NCBI GenBank assembly: GCA_029260335.1 | Contig: JAJDDL010000407.1 | Span: 1 to 9,647, forward strand | Direction of reading: 5' to 3' | From: Phycisphaerales bacterium | GTDB taxonomy: Bacteria > Planctomycetota > Phycisphaerae > Phycisphaerales > UBA1924 | Length of the DNA: 9,647 bases | Shown: positions 1 to 7,995 of the stretch, piece after piece | Numbering within the stretch: position 1 is the first letter of the stretch | How the letters are laid out: every line of letters starts with the position of its first letter | Notes under the pieces: generated by a model | Database searches by the model: none | What the model was told of the DNA's origin: nothing | What the model saw: the letters and a program-made list of their open reading frames with translations, nothing else | Translations under genes and position numbers: made by a program

Positions 1-520
1 CGAGTGCGCCGAGGAAGAAGTACTTCACGCCCGCTTCTTGGCTCTTGGTGCCGCGGGTGGAGATGGTGACCATGACGTAGGTCGGCAGGCTCGTGAGTTC
101 CAACGCGAGGAAGAGCCAGATGAGATCATCGGCGCTCGCACACAGCATCAGGCCGGTCATGCTGAACAAGAAGAAGGCGTAGAACTCGGCCCGGTTGGCC
201 TTGAGCGCGTTGAACTTCTCTTTGCCCGCGGCGATGCGCGATTCCATCTCGCGATCGACGGTGCCGCTGAGCAAGAGCAAGATGAGCACGCCGACCGCGC
301 CGATCATGCCCTTGGCATAGGGCACCAGCGCCGGGAACGGGCTCGTGGGCATCTCGCCCATGCCTGCACCGTTGACGCCCGCGAGGAACAAACTCAGGCC
401 CGCGACGAACGCACACAGCTTGCGAAGTTCGACCCGAGGGCTGACTCCGAGCACCATGACAACACATGTGCCGATAAACAGGATGATCTCAGGCGACAGA
501 TAGGCCAGGCGTTCGCTCAT
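1..520 (-). CDS. nuoN: NADH-quinone oxidoreductase subunit N (partial, N-terminal 173 residues)
   Basis: This is one of the three antiporter-like proton-pumping subunits of complex I in the cytoplasmic membrane. Translation starts MSERLAYLSPEIILF and runs open to the left edge of the window. The visible part is mostly hydrophobic. It holds the family block 'DDLIWLFLALELTSLPTYVM' at about residues 134-153, whose Glu in LALEL corresponds to the conserved intramembrane glutamate of this family. The block 'SQEAGVKYFFLGAL' follows at the cut end and is typical of NuoN. The start ATG (518-520) overlaps the nuoM stop as ATGA, which fixes the start and suggests translational coupling. Roughly the last two thirds of the gene lie outside the window, so the later lysines of the proton path cannot be checked. 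Confidence 0.93.
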   Translation of the reverse strand, partial: MSERLAYLSPEIILFIGTCVVMVLGVSPRVELRKLCAFVAGLSLFLAGVNGAGMGEMPTSPFPALVPYAKGMIGAVGVLILLLLSGTVDREMESRIAAGKEKFNALKANRAEFYAFFLFSMTGLMLCASADDLIWLFLALELTSLPTYVMVTISTRGTKSQEAGVKYFFLGAL

Positions 521-2142
521 CGATCGCCCTCCTGGGTCGCGAGTTCGACTCCTTCATCGCCCCTAGCGAGCACGTCTGCGTTGCCCGATGCGGTCCAGAC
601 CATCTCAACGGTGTTTCGCACGGGAGCTTCGATCGCCTTGAGGATGGGAGTCGGGAACAAGCCCAACGCGACGCACAGGATCGCGAGCGGCGAGAGAATC
701 GCGATCTCGCGGGTATTCAGATCCGTGGGCAGCACCGGATGCGGGTGGTGATCGCGAGGCTCGCGGAGCGTGCCCCAGACCACCTTGCCAAGCATGATCA
801 GCAGGTACATCGCGGCGATGATCATGCCCACCCCGGCGATCGCGGCATACCAAGGCCCGAGCCGACCCGGAGTCGCGCCCAAACCGGCCCGTTGGGCGAT
901 GTCGTCACTCTGGAACGTGCCGACCAGGCACATGATCTCACTCACGAATCCATTGAGCCCCGGCAAGCCCACGCTTGCGAGCACGAAGAACACCATGAAG
1001 GTGCTCCACACGGGCATCTTCTTGGCGAGCCCGCCTATCTGTTCCATGTCGCGCGTGTGGTAGCGTTCGTACATCATGCCGATGAGCAGGAACAAGGCGC
1101 CCGTGCTCAGGCCGTGATTGATCATGTAGAGCACGCTGCCGCCGACGCCCACGGCGTTGAGCGCGACGAGCCCGAGGATGCAGAAACCCAGGTGGCTCAC
1201 GCTCGAGTAGGCAACCAGCTTCTTGACGTCCTGCTGGACCCAACAGACGAGCCCGGCATAGAGGATGCCGATGATGCTCAGGATCGCGATGACGCCCGCG
1301 TATTCGACGATCGCGCCGGGCGTGAAGCCAAGGCAGAATCGGTAGATGCCGTAAGTGCCGAGCTTGAGCAGCACGCCCGCGAGGATCACACTGCCCGCCG
1401 TCGGGGCTTCGGTGTGCGCAAGGGGCAACCACGTGTGCACGGGGAACAAAGGCACCTTGACGGCAAAGCCCATGAGCATCGCGAGCAAGACCCAGCCTTG
1501 CTGGCTGGGGCTCATCTGGACCGCGGTGGTCTGCAAAGTCGCGATGTCGAAGGTCCACTCGCCCGAGCCGAACGAGCTCGTTGCGTTGACCCAGACGACG
1601 TAGACCAGACCAGCCAGCGCGATGACCGAGCCGGTGAACGTGTAGAGGAAGAACTTGGTCGCGGCATACTTGCGGTTGGTCGAGCCGTAGAGGCTGATGA
1701 GCACGTACATGGGGATGAGCGTGAACTCGAAGCAGATATAGAAAAACGCCAGATCGCGAGCAGCGAACACGCCGGTCATCGCCGCCTGGAGCACCAGGAG
1801 CCATGCGAAGTAGGTCTTCACGCGCTCGGTGATCGCCGTGCGACTCGCGGCAACGCAGATCGGCCCGAGCAGCAACGCCAGGACGATCAGGAGCAACGCG
1901 ACACTGTCCACGCCCAGGCTCATCTCAAGCCCGAGAGCCGGCACCCAAGGAACACTGAGCTCCCCCTGGAACGCCGCGGCATCCGACCAATCAAAGCCCG
2001 CGAGCGCCCCGGCACCGATCGCCAGCGCGATGAGCGTCGTCCACAGCGCGACGACGTAGGAATCGCGCGAGGGCAGCAGAACGATCGCCGCGGCTCCGAG
2101 GAGCGGAAGGAAGATCAGGATGGGAAGGATCCAGCTATCCAT
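517..2142 (-). CDS. nuoM: NADH-quinone oxidoreductase subunit M
   Basis: This is a proton-pumping antiporter-like subunit of complex I, an integral membrane protein of 541 residues with about 14 predicted helices. The family usually has about 500 residues. Conserved charged residues of the proton channel are present: Glu139 in 'FYICFEFTLIPMY', Lys229 in 'GFAVKVPLFPVHTWLP', Lys260 in 'GVLLKLGTYG', His317 in 'SSVSHLG', His343 in 'INHGLSTG', and Glu402 in 'NGFVSEIM'. The last of these matches the terminal channel glutamate of NuoM. A hydrophilic loop after residue 410 ('SDDIAQRAGLGATPGRLG') and a charged tail ('LARGDEGVELATQEGDR') make it longer than the E. coli protein. The start ATG follows an AGGAAG that overlaps the nuoL stop codon, with a 16-base gap between the genes. 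It appears intact. Confidence 0.96.
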   Translation of the reverse strand: MDSWILPILIFLPLLGAAAIVLLPSRDSYVVALWTTLIALAIGAGALAGFDWSDAAAFQGELSVPWVPALGLEMSLGVDSVALLLIVLALLLGPICVAASRTAITERVKTYFAWLLVLQAAMTGVFAARDLAFFYICFEFTLIPMYVLISLYGSTNRKYAATKFFLYTFTGSVIALAGLVYVVWVNATSSFGSGEWTFDIATLQTTAVQMSPSQQGWVLLAMLMGFAVKVPLFPVHTWLPLAHTEAPTAGSVILAGVLLKLGTYGIYRFCLGFTPGAIVEYAGVIAILSIIGILYAGLVCWVQQDVKKLVAYSSVSHLGFCILGLVALNAVGVGGSVLYMINHGLSTGALFLLIGMMYERYHTRDMEQIGGLAKKMPVWSTFMVFFVLASVGLPGLNGFVSEIMCLVGTFQSDDIAQRAGLGATPGRLGPWYAAIAGVGMIIAAMYLLIMLGKVVWGTLREPRDHHPHPVLPTDLNTREIAILSPLAILCVALGLFPTPILKAIEAPVRNTVEMVWTASGNADVLARGDEGVELATQEGDR

Positions 2143-2158
2143 GTGGAGAATCAGCTTC

Positions 2159-4429
<2,271 letters not shown>

Positions 4430-4439
4430 GATGCTGCGC

Positions 4440-4808
4440 TCATCCCTTCATCTCGTTCCATTGCTCGGCGTCCAGGCTCTCACGCTTGCGGAAGAGCAAG
4501 ACCACAAGGGCCAAGGCCAAGGCCGCCTCGGCAGCCGCGACCGTCAAGACAAAGATCACAAAGCTCTGCCCGGTGTGATTCAACCAGAACCGGCTGCCAG
4601 CGATCAGGGCGATCCCCGCAGCCTGGAACATCATCTCGGTGCACAGGAACATGATGATCAGGTTCCTGCGTGTCAGGAAGCCGATCAGGCCCATCGCGAA
4701 CATCGCCGCCGAGACGAACAGGAAGTGATTGAGAGTGAGCGTGGACATCGGCTCGGGATAGCCGGTCTGGACGAAGAGCCCGGTGATGTCGCTCAGCATG
4801 TGGATCAT
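4440..4808 (-). CDS. nuoK: NADH-quinone oxidoreductase subunit K
   Basis: This small three-helix membrane subunit of complex I carries part of the central proton axis. It has 122 residues against 100 in E. coli. The two essential intramembrane glutamates are present: Glu58 in 'IIMFLCTEMMFQA' (E. coli Glu36) and Glu94 in 'TVAAAEAALALAL' (E. coli Glu72). The end 'SLDAEQWNEMKG' resembles the E. coli tail. The ATG at 4806-4808 overlaps the nuoJ stop as ATGA and has a strong GGAGGA six bases upstream, so it was chosen. It adds about 20 residues ('MIHMLSDITGLFVQTGYPEP') before the usual N-terminus. The internal ATG at 4746-4748 would give a standard-length protein but has no ribosome site. Confidence 0.95.
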   Translation of the reverse strand: MIHMLSDITGLFVQTGYPEPMSTLTLNHFLFVSAAMFAMGLIGFLTRRNLIIMFLCTEMMFQAAGIALIAGSRFWLNHTGQSFVIFVLTVAAAEAALALALVVLLFRKRESLDAEQWNEMKG

Positions 4809-5764
4809 GCCGGGTCCTCCACCGAGAGATGTCGACTCTGATGGGCCTTGGCTTCTTCGTCGATCTCGACCTGACGACGGCTCAGAACCACCGCACCCAA
4901 CATCGCCATGAGCAGGATGATGCCCGCGATCTCGATCGTGCCGGGATGGCGATTCAGGAAGTCGAAGGCCAGGGATTCGACGTTTTTGGCCGCCAGATCC
5001 GAGGGCCAGGCGACGTCGACGAAGCCATCGGCGGTTTCAAAGGTCGCGGTTCTGGCGACCGGATCGATCAGAGCCTGTCCGTGATCATCGCGTGCAATGG
5101 TCTGGCCTGCCTCGATCAGTTCGGCGTCGATCAGAGCCTCTTCGACCCGCGCGGGCAGGTCGGCGAGCACCTCATCGCCATTGCGACCGGCCAGCACCGC
5201 TTCGGTGTCGGGCAGGGATTGGGTGCCGGTGAAGAGCATGGAAGTGAGCACGGCGAGCAGGGTGAACCCCACGCCGGTGGCCAAGAGAGGCTCGCGAGCG
5301 GTCGCGTCGTAGTCGCTCAGCGACTCGAGTTGCTCCTCGTTTGGAGCCTGGGTCGCGAGCATGATGACAAAGAGGTAGGTAATCAGGATCGCCCCGGCGT
5401 AGATGATGATCAGGGCAAACGCCATGAACTCCGCCGAGAGGATGAGATAGAGCCCGGCGCTGGCCAGGATCGCGAGGATGAAGTACAGAGCCGCGTACAC
5501 CGGCCGCTGATGGGTGATCACCCGCAGGCATGAGCCCAGGGCGATCAGCGAGAACACATAGAAGTAGATATTGGGGAGTTGGCTCGTCTCGCTTGCGGCG
5601 GCTTTCAGGCCCAAACCCAGGAGCACGAGCCCGAGCGCCGCGGCTCCGACCAACGCGCCCAGAAGTTGTGGGTTCACCCGTCGGCGGGGCAGTGCCATCC
5701 AGACGCCGATAGCCCCGAGGGCGATCGCCGTGTAGAGCACAAAGGGACTGATGGCCTCGCCCAA
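4805..5764 (-). CDS. nuoJ: NADH-quinone oxidoreductase subunit J with N-terminal extension and large loop
   Basis: This membrane subunit of complex I lies next to NuoK and helps link quinone reduction to the pumps. It is recognised by 'YVFSLIALGSCLRVITHQRPVYAALY' (residues ~68-93 from the chosen start), 'IIYAGAILITYLFVIML' (~120-136) and the last helix 'GTIEIAGIILLMAMLGAVVL'. It has 319 residues against 184 in E. coli. Two additional hydrophobic segments (~7-26 and ~35-53) precede the core, and a polar acidic stretch (~181-270) separates the fourth and fifth core helices. The start is uncertain. The frame is open to 5986, which would run into pgsA. TTG at 5764 is preferred because hydrophobic sequence begins just after it and the codons upstream (ATA, AGA, CGA, GGT) are unlike the gene. 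ATG at 5860, with GGAAGG 10 bases upstream, is the alternative (351 residues). Its stop overlaps nuoK as ATGA. Confidence 0.9.
   Translation of the reverse strand: MGEAISPFVLYTAIALGAIGVWMALPRRRVNPQLLGALVGAAALGLVLLGLGLKAAASETSQLPNIYFYVFSLIALGSCLRVITHQRPVYAALYFILAILASAGLYLILSAEFMAFALIIIYAGAILITYLFVIMLATQAPNEEQLESLSDYDATAREPLLATGVGFTLLAVLTSMLFTGTQSLPDTEAVLAGRNGDEVLADLPARVEEALIDAELIEAGQTIARDDHGQALIDPVARTATFETADGFVDVAWPSDLAAKNVESLAFDFLNRHPGTIEIAGIILLMAMLGAVVLSRRQVEIDEEAKAHQSRHLSVEDPA
4815..4820 (-). promoter_or_regulatory. Ribosome binding site of nuoK
   Basis: GGAGGA lies six bases before the nuoK ATG, inside the 3' end of nuoJ. It supports the longer nuoK start over the internal ATG at 4748. 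It is one of the few strong Shine-Dalgarno sequences in the nuo run. Confidence 0.75.
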
Positions 5765-5976
5765 GGATCGACCCCGTTTCCGGCCCGCCGACAACTCGGC
5801 GGCTCTTGCCCGCTGCAACCCCACAGGCAACCGCCGTATGGGGGCGTGAGGATAGTGCATCCCCAGCCAGCCTTCCACCACGCAGCGCCGTGTGTCATCC
5901 GATCTGGGGTCATATTTGGTGTCAGAGACCGGACCCGAGCCTGTCGGTTGCTCGTCGGCTTCTACGATCCCGGCAC
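5765..5976. promoter_or_regulatory. Divergent intergenic region between nuoJ and pgsA
   Basis: This stretch separates the minus-strand nuo run from plus-strand pgsA, so promoters for both should lie here. I see no convincing -35/-10 pair. Weak candidates are TATCCT on the minus strand near 5850 and CATATT on the plus strand at 5911-5916, each with a poor partner. A small dyad (CGAGC 5936-5940 and GCTCG 5950-5954, 9-base loop) sits 22 bases before the pgsA ATG. If nuoJ starts at ATG 5860 instead, the region shrinks to 116 bases. Confidence 0.4.
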
Positions 5977-6723
5977 ATGGCTTCACCCTCTGAACAAGGC
6001 GACCGGATCGACCCTCCGAGCGGAGCGGGCGAGATCTCGGGTTTTCGCCGAAATCTGCCCAACGCGCTCACCGGCATGCGGGTCGTACTCGCGGGTGGGT
6101 TTATCGTGCTCATGTCCCTGCCGAACTACAACACGCCGTACGAGGACAATCGCCTGCTGATGGGGATCGGGTTGGCGGTCTTCGTGATCGCCGCCGTCAC
6201 GGACGCCCTGGATGGCTACCTCGCGCGGAAGTGGAACGTGGTCAGCGTCTTCGGGCGGATCATGGACCCGTTTGCGGACAAGGTCTTAGTGCTCGGGGCG
6301 TTCGTGATGCTCGCCGGGCCCCAGTTTTCGATTCTTGTGCCAGGCGAGTCATATGAGAGAAGCGCCGATCTCAGCGCTGACCTCCGCACCATGTTCGATC
6401 AGATCGGCACCTTGCAACTCACCGGCATCGAGTCCTGGATGGTCGTGGTGATCCTTGCTCGGGATCTGCTCATTACCACGCTTCGCGGCATGGTTGAGGG
6501 CCAAGGAAAGTCCTTCGCGGCACTCAAGGCCGGCAAACTAAAGATGATCGTGCAATCCATCGGGGTGCCGATGATTCTGCTGATGCTCACGATCACAACG
6601 CGTCCGAACGAGGGTGCCGCCCGCTGGATCATCCTGATCTCGGCGTGGACGGTCACGGTGGTCACCATCTGGAGCGCGATCCCCTACTACTTTGATGCGC
6701 GGCGGAAGCTCGCGAGCCCTTGA
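5977..6723 (+). CDS. pgsA: CDP-diacylglycerol-glycerol-3-phosphate 3-phosphatidyltransferase (PGP synthase)
   Basis: This enzyme condenses CDP-diacylglycerol with glycerol-3-phosphate to phosphatidylglycerol-phosphate, the committed step to phosphatidylglycerol, in the cytoplasmic membrane. The complete CDP-alcohol phosphotransferase signature is present: D76-x2-D79-G80-x2-A83-R84-x8-G93-x3-D97-x3-D101, within 'DALDGYLARK' and 'GRIMDPFADK'. 'ARDLLITTLRG' at 161-171 is also typical of PgsA. At 248 residues it is longer than the usual 180-200. It has a polar N-terminus of about 23 residues and a hydrophilic insertion at about 118-148. The ATG at 5977 was chosen because 'GFRRNLPNALTGMRVVLAG' then sits at the expected N-terminal place. 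The open frame upstream back to 5806 lacks family sequence, and there is no clear ribosome site. The next gene, pgpA, does the following step, which supports PG synthesis over another CDP-alcohol transferase. Confidence 0.93.
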   Translation: MASPSEQGDRIDPPSGAGEISGFRRNLPNALTGMRVVLAGGFIVLMSLPNYNTPYEDNRLLMGIGLAVFVIAAVTDALDGYLARKWNVVSVFGRIMDPFADKVLVLGAFVMLAGPQFSILVPGESYERSADLSADLRTMFDQIGTLQLTGIESWMVVVILARDLLITTLRGMVEGQGKSFAALKAGKLKMIVQSIGVPMILLMLTITTRPNEGAARWIILISAWTVTVVTIWSAIPYYFDARRKLASP

Positions 6724-6781
6724 TTGCTCGCACGCCTCGTAGCATGCCGCTCGCTCAAGAGCCCTGACCCTGTCCCCGTTC

Positions 6782-6786
6782 GGGAG
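6782..6786 (+). promoter_or_regulatory. Ribosome binding site of pgpA
   Basis: GGGAG lies five bases before ATG 6792. It decides between that ATG and an in-frame GTG at 6786, which would overlap the site itself. The 68-base pgsA-pgpA gap shows no clear terminator or promoter. Confidence 0.6.
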
Positions 6787-6791
6787 TGCCC

Positions 6792-7316
6792 ATGGCCATC
6801 AGCCGCCCGCGATTCTTGCTACTCACGACATTCGGGCTCGGGCACATGCGCCCGGCTTCGGGCACCTGGGGCTCGATCCCACCCGTGGCTCTGGCGTTCG
6901 GGCTGATTCTGGTCGGACTCGCTCCTGCAGAACACCCCATCGTCTTCAACCTGATCATGCTCGGCATCGTGCTGCTCTTCAGCCATGTGTGCGTGCACCA
7001 GGGCGATGAAGCCGAGGCGTGGTTTGGCAAGGACCCGAGCGAGGTGGTCGCAGACGAGACCGCGGGCCAGGCCCTGACACTCATGTTCCTGCCGATCGCG
7101 ATGCCCTTGACAACCGGAGACTGGTTTCGGGCCCTCGTGTTGCTTGCGGTCGCGTTTCTGGCGTTTCGGATACTGGATATCTTGAAGCCGTGGCCCGCCA
7201 ACGGGCTGCAAAGGCTGCCGGGTGGCTGGGGGATCCTCATCGACGATCTGATTGTCGCGATCCCCGCCTGGGGCATCGTTCAGTTGGTAGCTTTCGGGCT
7301 GACCAAGTCGGTCTAG
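6792..7316 (+). CDS. pgpA: Phosphatidylglycerophosphatase A
   Basis: This membrane enzyme removes the phosphate from phosphatidylglycerol-phosphate to give phosphatidylglycerol, directly after PgsA. The 174-residue length is normal for the family. Diagnostic blocks appear in order: 'SGTWGSIPPV' (23-32), 'FGKDPSEVVADETAGQ' (78-93) with the acidic pair Asp88-Glu89, 'FRILDILKPWP' (125-135) in place of the common FRxFDxxKPxP, and 'GGWGILIDDLIVAI' (144-157) with Asp151-Asp152. The acidic residues fit a metal-dependent phosphatase. Hydrophobic segments at about 31-44, 51-66 and 113-128, plus a final one at 153-170, fit a membrane protein. It follows pgsA by 68 bases on the same strand and is probably co-transcribed. 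ATG 6792 is chosen for its GGGAG site, and GTG 6786 would add only two residues. Confidence 0.94.
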   Translation: MAISRPRFLLLTTFGLGHMRPASGTWGSIPPVALAFGLILVGLAPAEHPIVFNLIMLGIVLLFSHVCVHQGDEAEAWFGKDPSEVVADETAGQALTLMFLPIAMPLTTGDWFRALVLLAVAFLAFRILDILKPWPANGLQRLPGGWGILIDDLIVAIPAWGIVQLVAFGLTKSV

Positions 7317-7317
7317 C

Positions 7318-7339
7318 GAGCCGCGTGGAATCGCGGTTC
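7318..7339 (+). other. Hairpin immediately after pgpA
   Basis: GAGCCGCG (7318-7325) pairs with CGCGGTTC (7332-7339), giving eight pairs including one G-T wobble around a six-base loop, starting two bases after the pgpA stop codon. No T-run follows, so a classical terminator is not supported. It could be an intercistronic mRNA-stability or attenuation hairpin before the 92-residue gene. Confidence 0.4.
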
Positions 7340-7352
7340 AACGAATCCGATT

Positions 7353-7356
7353 GAGG
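7353..7356 (+). promoter_or_regulatory. Ribosome binding site of the 92-residue membrane protein gene
   Basis: GAGG lies eight bases before ATG 7365. It favours that start over the in-frame GTG at 7356, whose first base is part of the site. Confidence 0.5.
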
Positions 7357-7364
7357 TGGATGTC

Positions 7365-7643
7365 ATGCCCTGCCTAGTCGTCCTCATCGCGCTCATCTTC
7401 CCCCGACTCGCGATCTTTCTGGTGTGGCTCTTCGGCGACTACTTGGAGAACGCCTATCTGACTTTCCTTTGGCCCTTCTTGGGCTTTATCTTCATGCCCT
7501 ACACGACCCTCGCCTACGCCGCGGCGGTCAATGAAAACGGCGGCGTCTCGGGCATCTGGCTCTTGCTCTTGATTTTCGCCGTGCTCGCGGATCTCTCTTC
7601 CAACGGCAGCTCTGCAGCGGCCAAGAAGCACAAACGCCGTTAG
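7365..7643 (+). CDS. Small three-helix membrane protein of unknown function
   Basis: This 92-residue protein has three hydrophobic segments at about 3-24, 33-55 and 63-76, and ends in a short basic tail 'KKHKRR'. The motif 'FPRLAIFLVWLFGDYLENAY' (12-31), followed by 'WPFLGFIFMPYTTLAYAAAV' (36-55), looks like that of a conserved family of small membrane proteins I have seen in other bacteria. I cannot name the family or a function with confidence. Strong hydrophobicity, tidy codon use like its neighbours and a plausible ribosome site argue that it is a real gene. It lies 48 bases after pgpA on the same strand with a hairpin in the gap, so it may be the last gene of the pgsA-pgpA unit, but nothing seen ties it to phospholipid synthesis. 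ATG 7365 is chosen, and GTG 7356 would add three residues. Confidence 0.78.
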   Translation: MPCLVVLIALIFPRLAIFLVWLFGDYLENAYLTFLWPFLGFIFMPYTTLAYAAAVNENGGVSGIWLLLLIFAVLADLSSNGSSAAAKKHKRR

Positions 7644-7675
7644 ATCGCTATTTGAACTCGCGTCGCAGGTAGTCG

Positions 7676-7704
7676 CAGGCCCGACCGTGAGGGAGGGCGT
7701 CTAC
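7676..7704 (+). repeat. Left arm of a perfect 29-bp inverted repeat
   Basis: The arm begins CAGGCCCGACCG and ends GGGCGTCTAC. It is the exact reverse complement of 7802-7830, with a 97-base centre. Two more outer positions (7673-7674 with 7832-7833) also pair after one mismatch. The arm lies 32 bases after the stop of the 92-residue gene. Read on the plus strand, 7679-7698 can fold by itself as GCCC / GA / CC / GTGA / GG / GA / GGGC. That is a hairpin with tandem G-A mismatches and a loop of GNRA form. A short tandem GTCGCAGG (7662-7669, 7672-7679) leads into it. Confidence 0.9.
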
Positions 7705-7801
7705 CCGATCTTCAGATCCTCTGGGCCTCATTGCTCTGGACACGCGATTCTGTGCAGCGACCGTCCCTTGGAGTGGAGAAGGAGTAGTAACAGAAGAAGT
7801 T
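7705..7801. other. 97-base centre between the inverted repeat arms
   Basis: No gene of useful length and no conserved feature is recognised here. The plus strand turns purine-rich toward the right arm (about 7770-7800), and GATC-TTCA-GATC at 7707-7718 is a minor dyad. If transcribed with both arms, it would be the loop of one long stem-loop. Confidence 0.5.
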
Positions 7802-7830
7802 GTAGACGCCCTCCCTCACGGTCGGGCCTG
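7802..7830 (-). repeat. Right arm of the 29-bp inverted repeat
   Basis: This is identical to 7676-7704 when read on the minus strand. On the plus strand it reads GCCC / TC / CC / TCAC / GG / TC / GGGC at 7808-7827, so the version with the GNRA loop would form only in a minus-strand transcript. No target-site duplication flanks the pair. After it, a small AGGCG-TTA-CGCCT dyad occurs at 7847-7859. Confidence 0.9.
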
Positions 7831-7876
7831 TGAGCCGCGGCTGCCGAGGCGTTACGCCTGCATCGTATTTGGTCTA

Positions 7877-7902
7877 GCACCGAGCTAATCCTCGCTCAGT
7901 GC
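7877..7902 (+). promoter_or_regulatory. Dyad upstream of mcsA, possible operator
   Basis: GCAC-c-GAGC (7877-7885) and GCTC-a-GTGC (7894-7902) form an inverted repeat with one central mismatch pair and an eight-base loop, about 95 bases before the mcsA ATG. Its outer halves (TAGCAC and AGTGCgAA) resemble CIRCE half-sites, but the 14-base spacing differs from the nine bases of CIRCE. An operator role is inferred only from symmetry and position. Confidence 0.35.
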
Positions 7903-7952
7903 GAATAGGCACCCATGGCGTCCGGTTCGCGCTCGGACTACCCTTTGGGAGC

Positions 7953-7983
7953 CGCAGATTCCCGCTTTTTCGGTGAATCTGCG
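7953..7983 (+). promoter_or_regulatory. Leader hairpin directly before the mcsA ribosome site
   Basis: CGCAGATTC (7953-7961) is perfectly complementary to GAATCTGCG (7975-7983). The stem continues with CCG/CGG past a single bulged T (7974) to a CTTTTT loop, about 12 pairs in all. It ends one base before the AGGAGG of mcsA. This position suggests control of translation initiation, or a mRNA 5'-end structure. If translation instead began at ATG 7915, the segment would be coding, but the conserved McsA N-terminus makes that unlikely. Confidence 0.55.
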
Positions 7984-7984
7984 C

Positions 7985-7990
7985 AGGAGG
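7985..7990 (+). promoter_or_regulatory. Ribosome binding site of mcsA
   Basis: A full AGGAGG consensus lies five bases before ATG 7996. It fixes that start over the in-frame ATG at 7915. Confidence 0.85.
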
Positions 7991-7995
7991 CGGCG

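Noticed and set aside
38..751. 237-codon open frame on the plus strand opposite nuoN and nuoM
   Set aside because: It is a shadow of two overlapping conserved genes with no motif of its own.
5806..5976. Longer pgsA start reaching into the divergent region
   Set aside because: The extra residues are not PgsA-like, and the frame would leave little room for divergent promoters. ATG 5977 gives a sensible N-terminus.
5765..5986. nuoJ start at ATG 5986
   Set aside because: It would overlap the start of pgsA on the other strand, and the added residues are not NuoJ-like and use atypical codons.
7318..7339. Rho-independent terminator after pgpA
   Set aside because: The hairpin is good but no T-run follows, and a same-strand gene begins 25 bases later.
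7676..7830. Inverted repeat pair read as a miniature transposable element
   Set aside because: There is no target-site duplication at either end, and the arm ends are not those of an insertion sequence family I recognise. Two opposed copies of a short dispersed unit explain it equally well.
7915..7995. Longer mcsA start at ATG 7915
   Set aside because: The added 27 residues are unlike the family. The conserved McsA N-terminus starts at 7996, which has a perfect AGGAGG.
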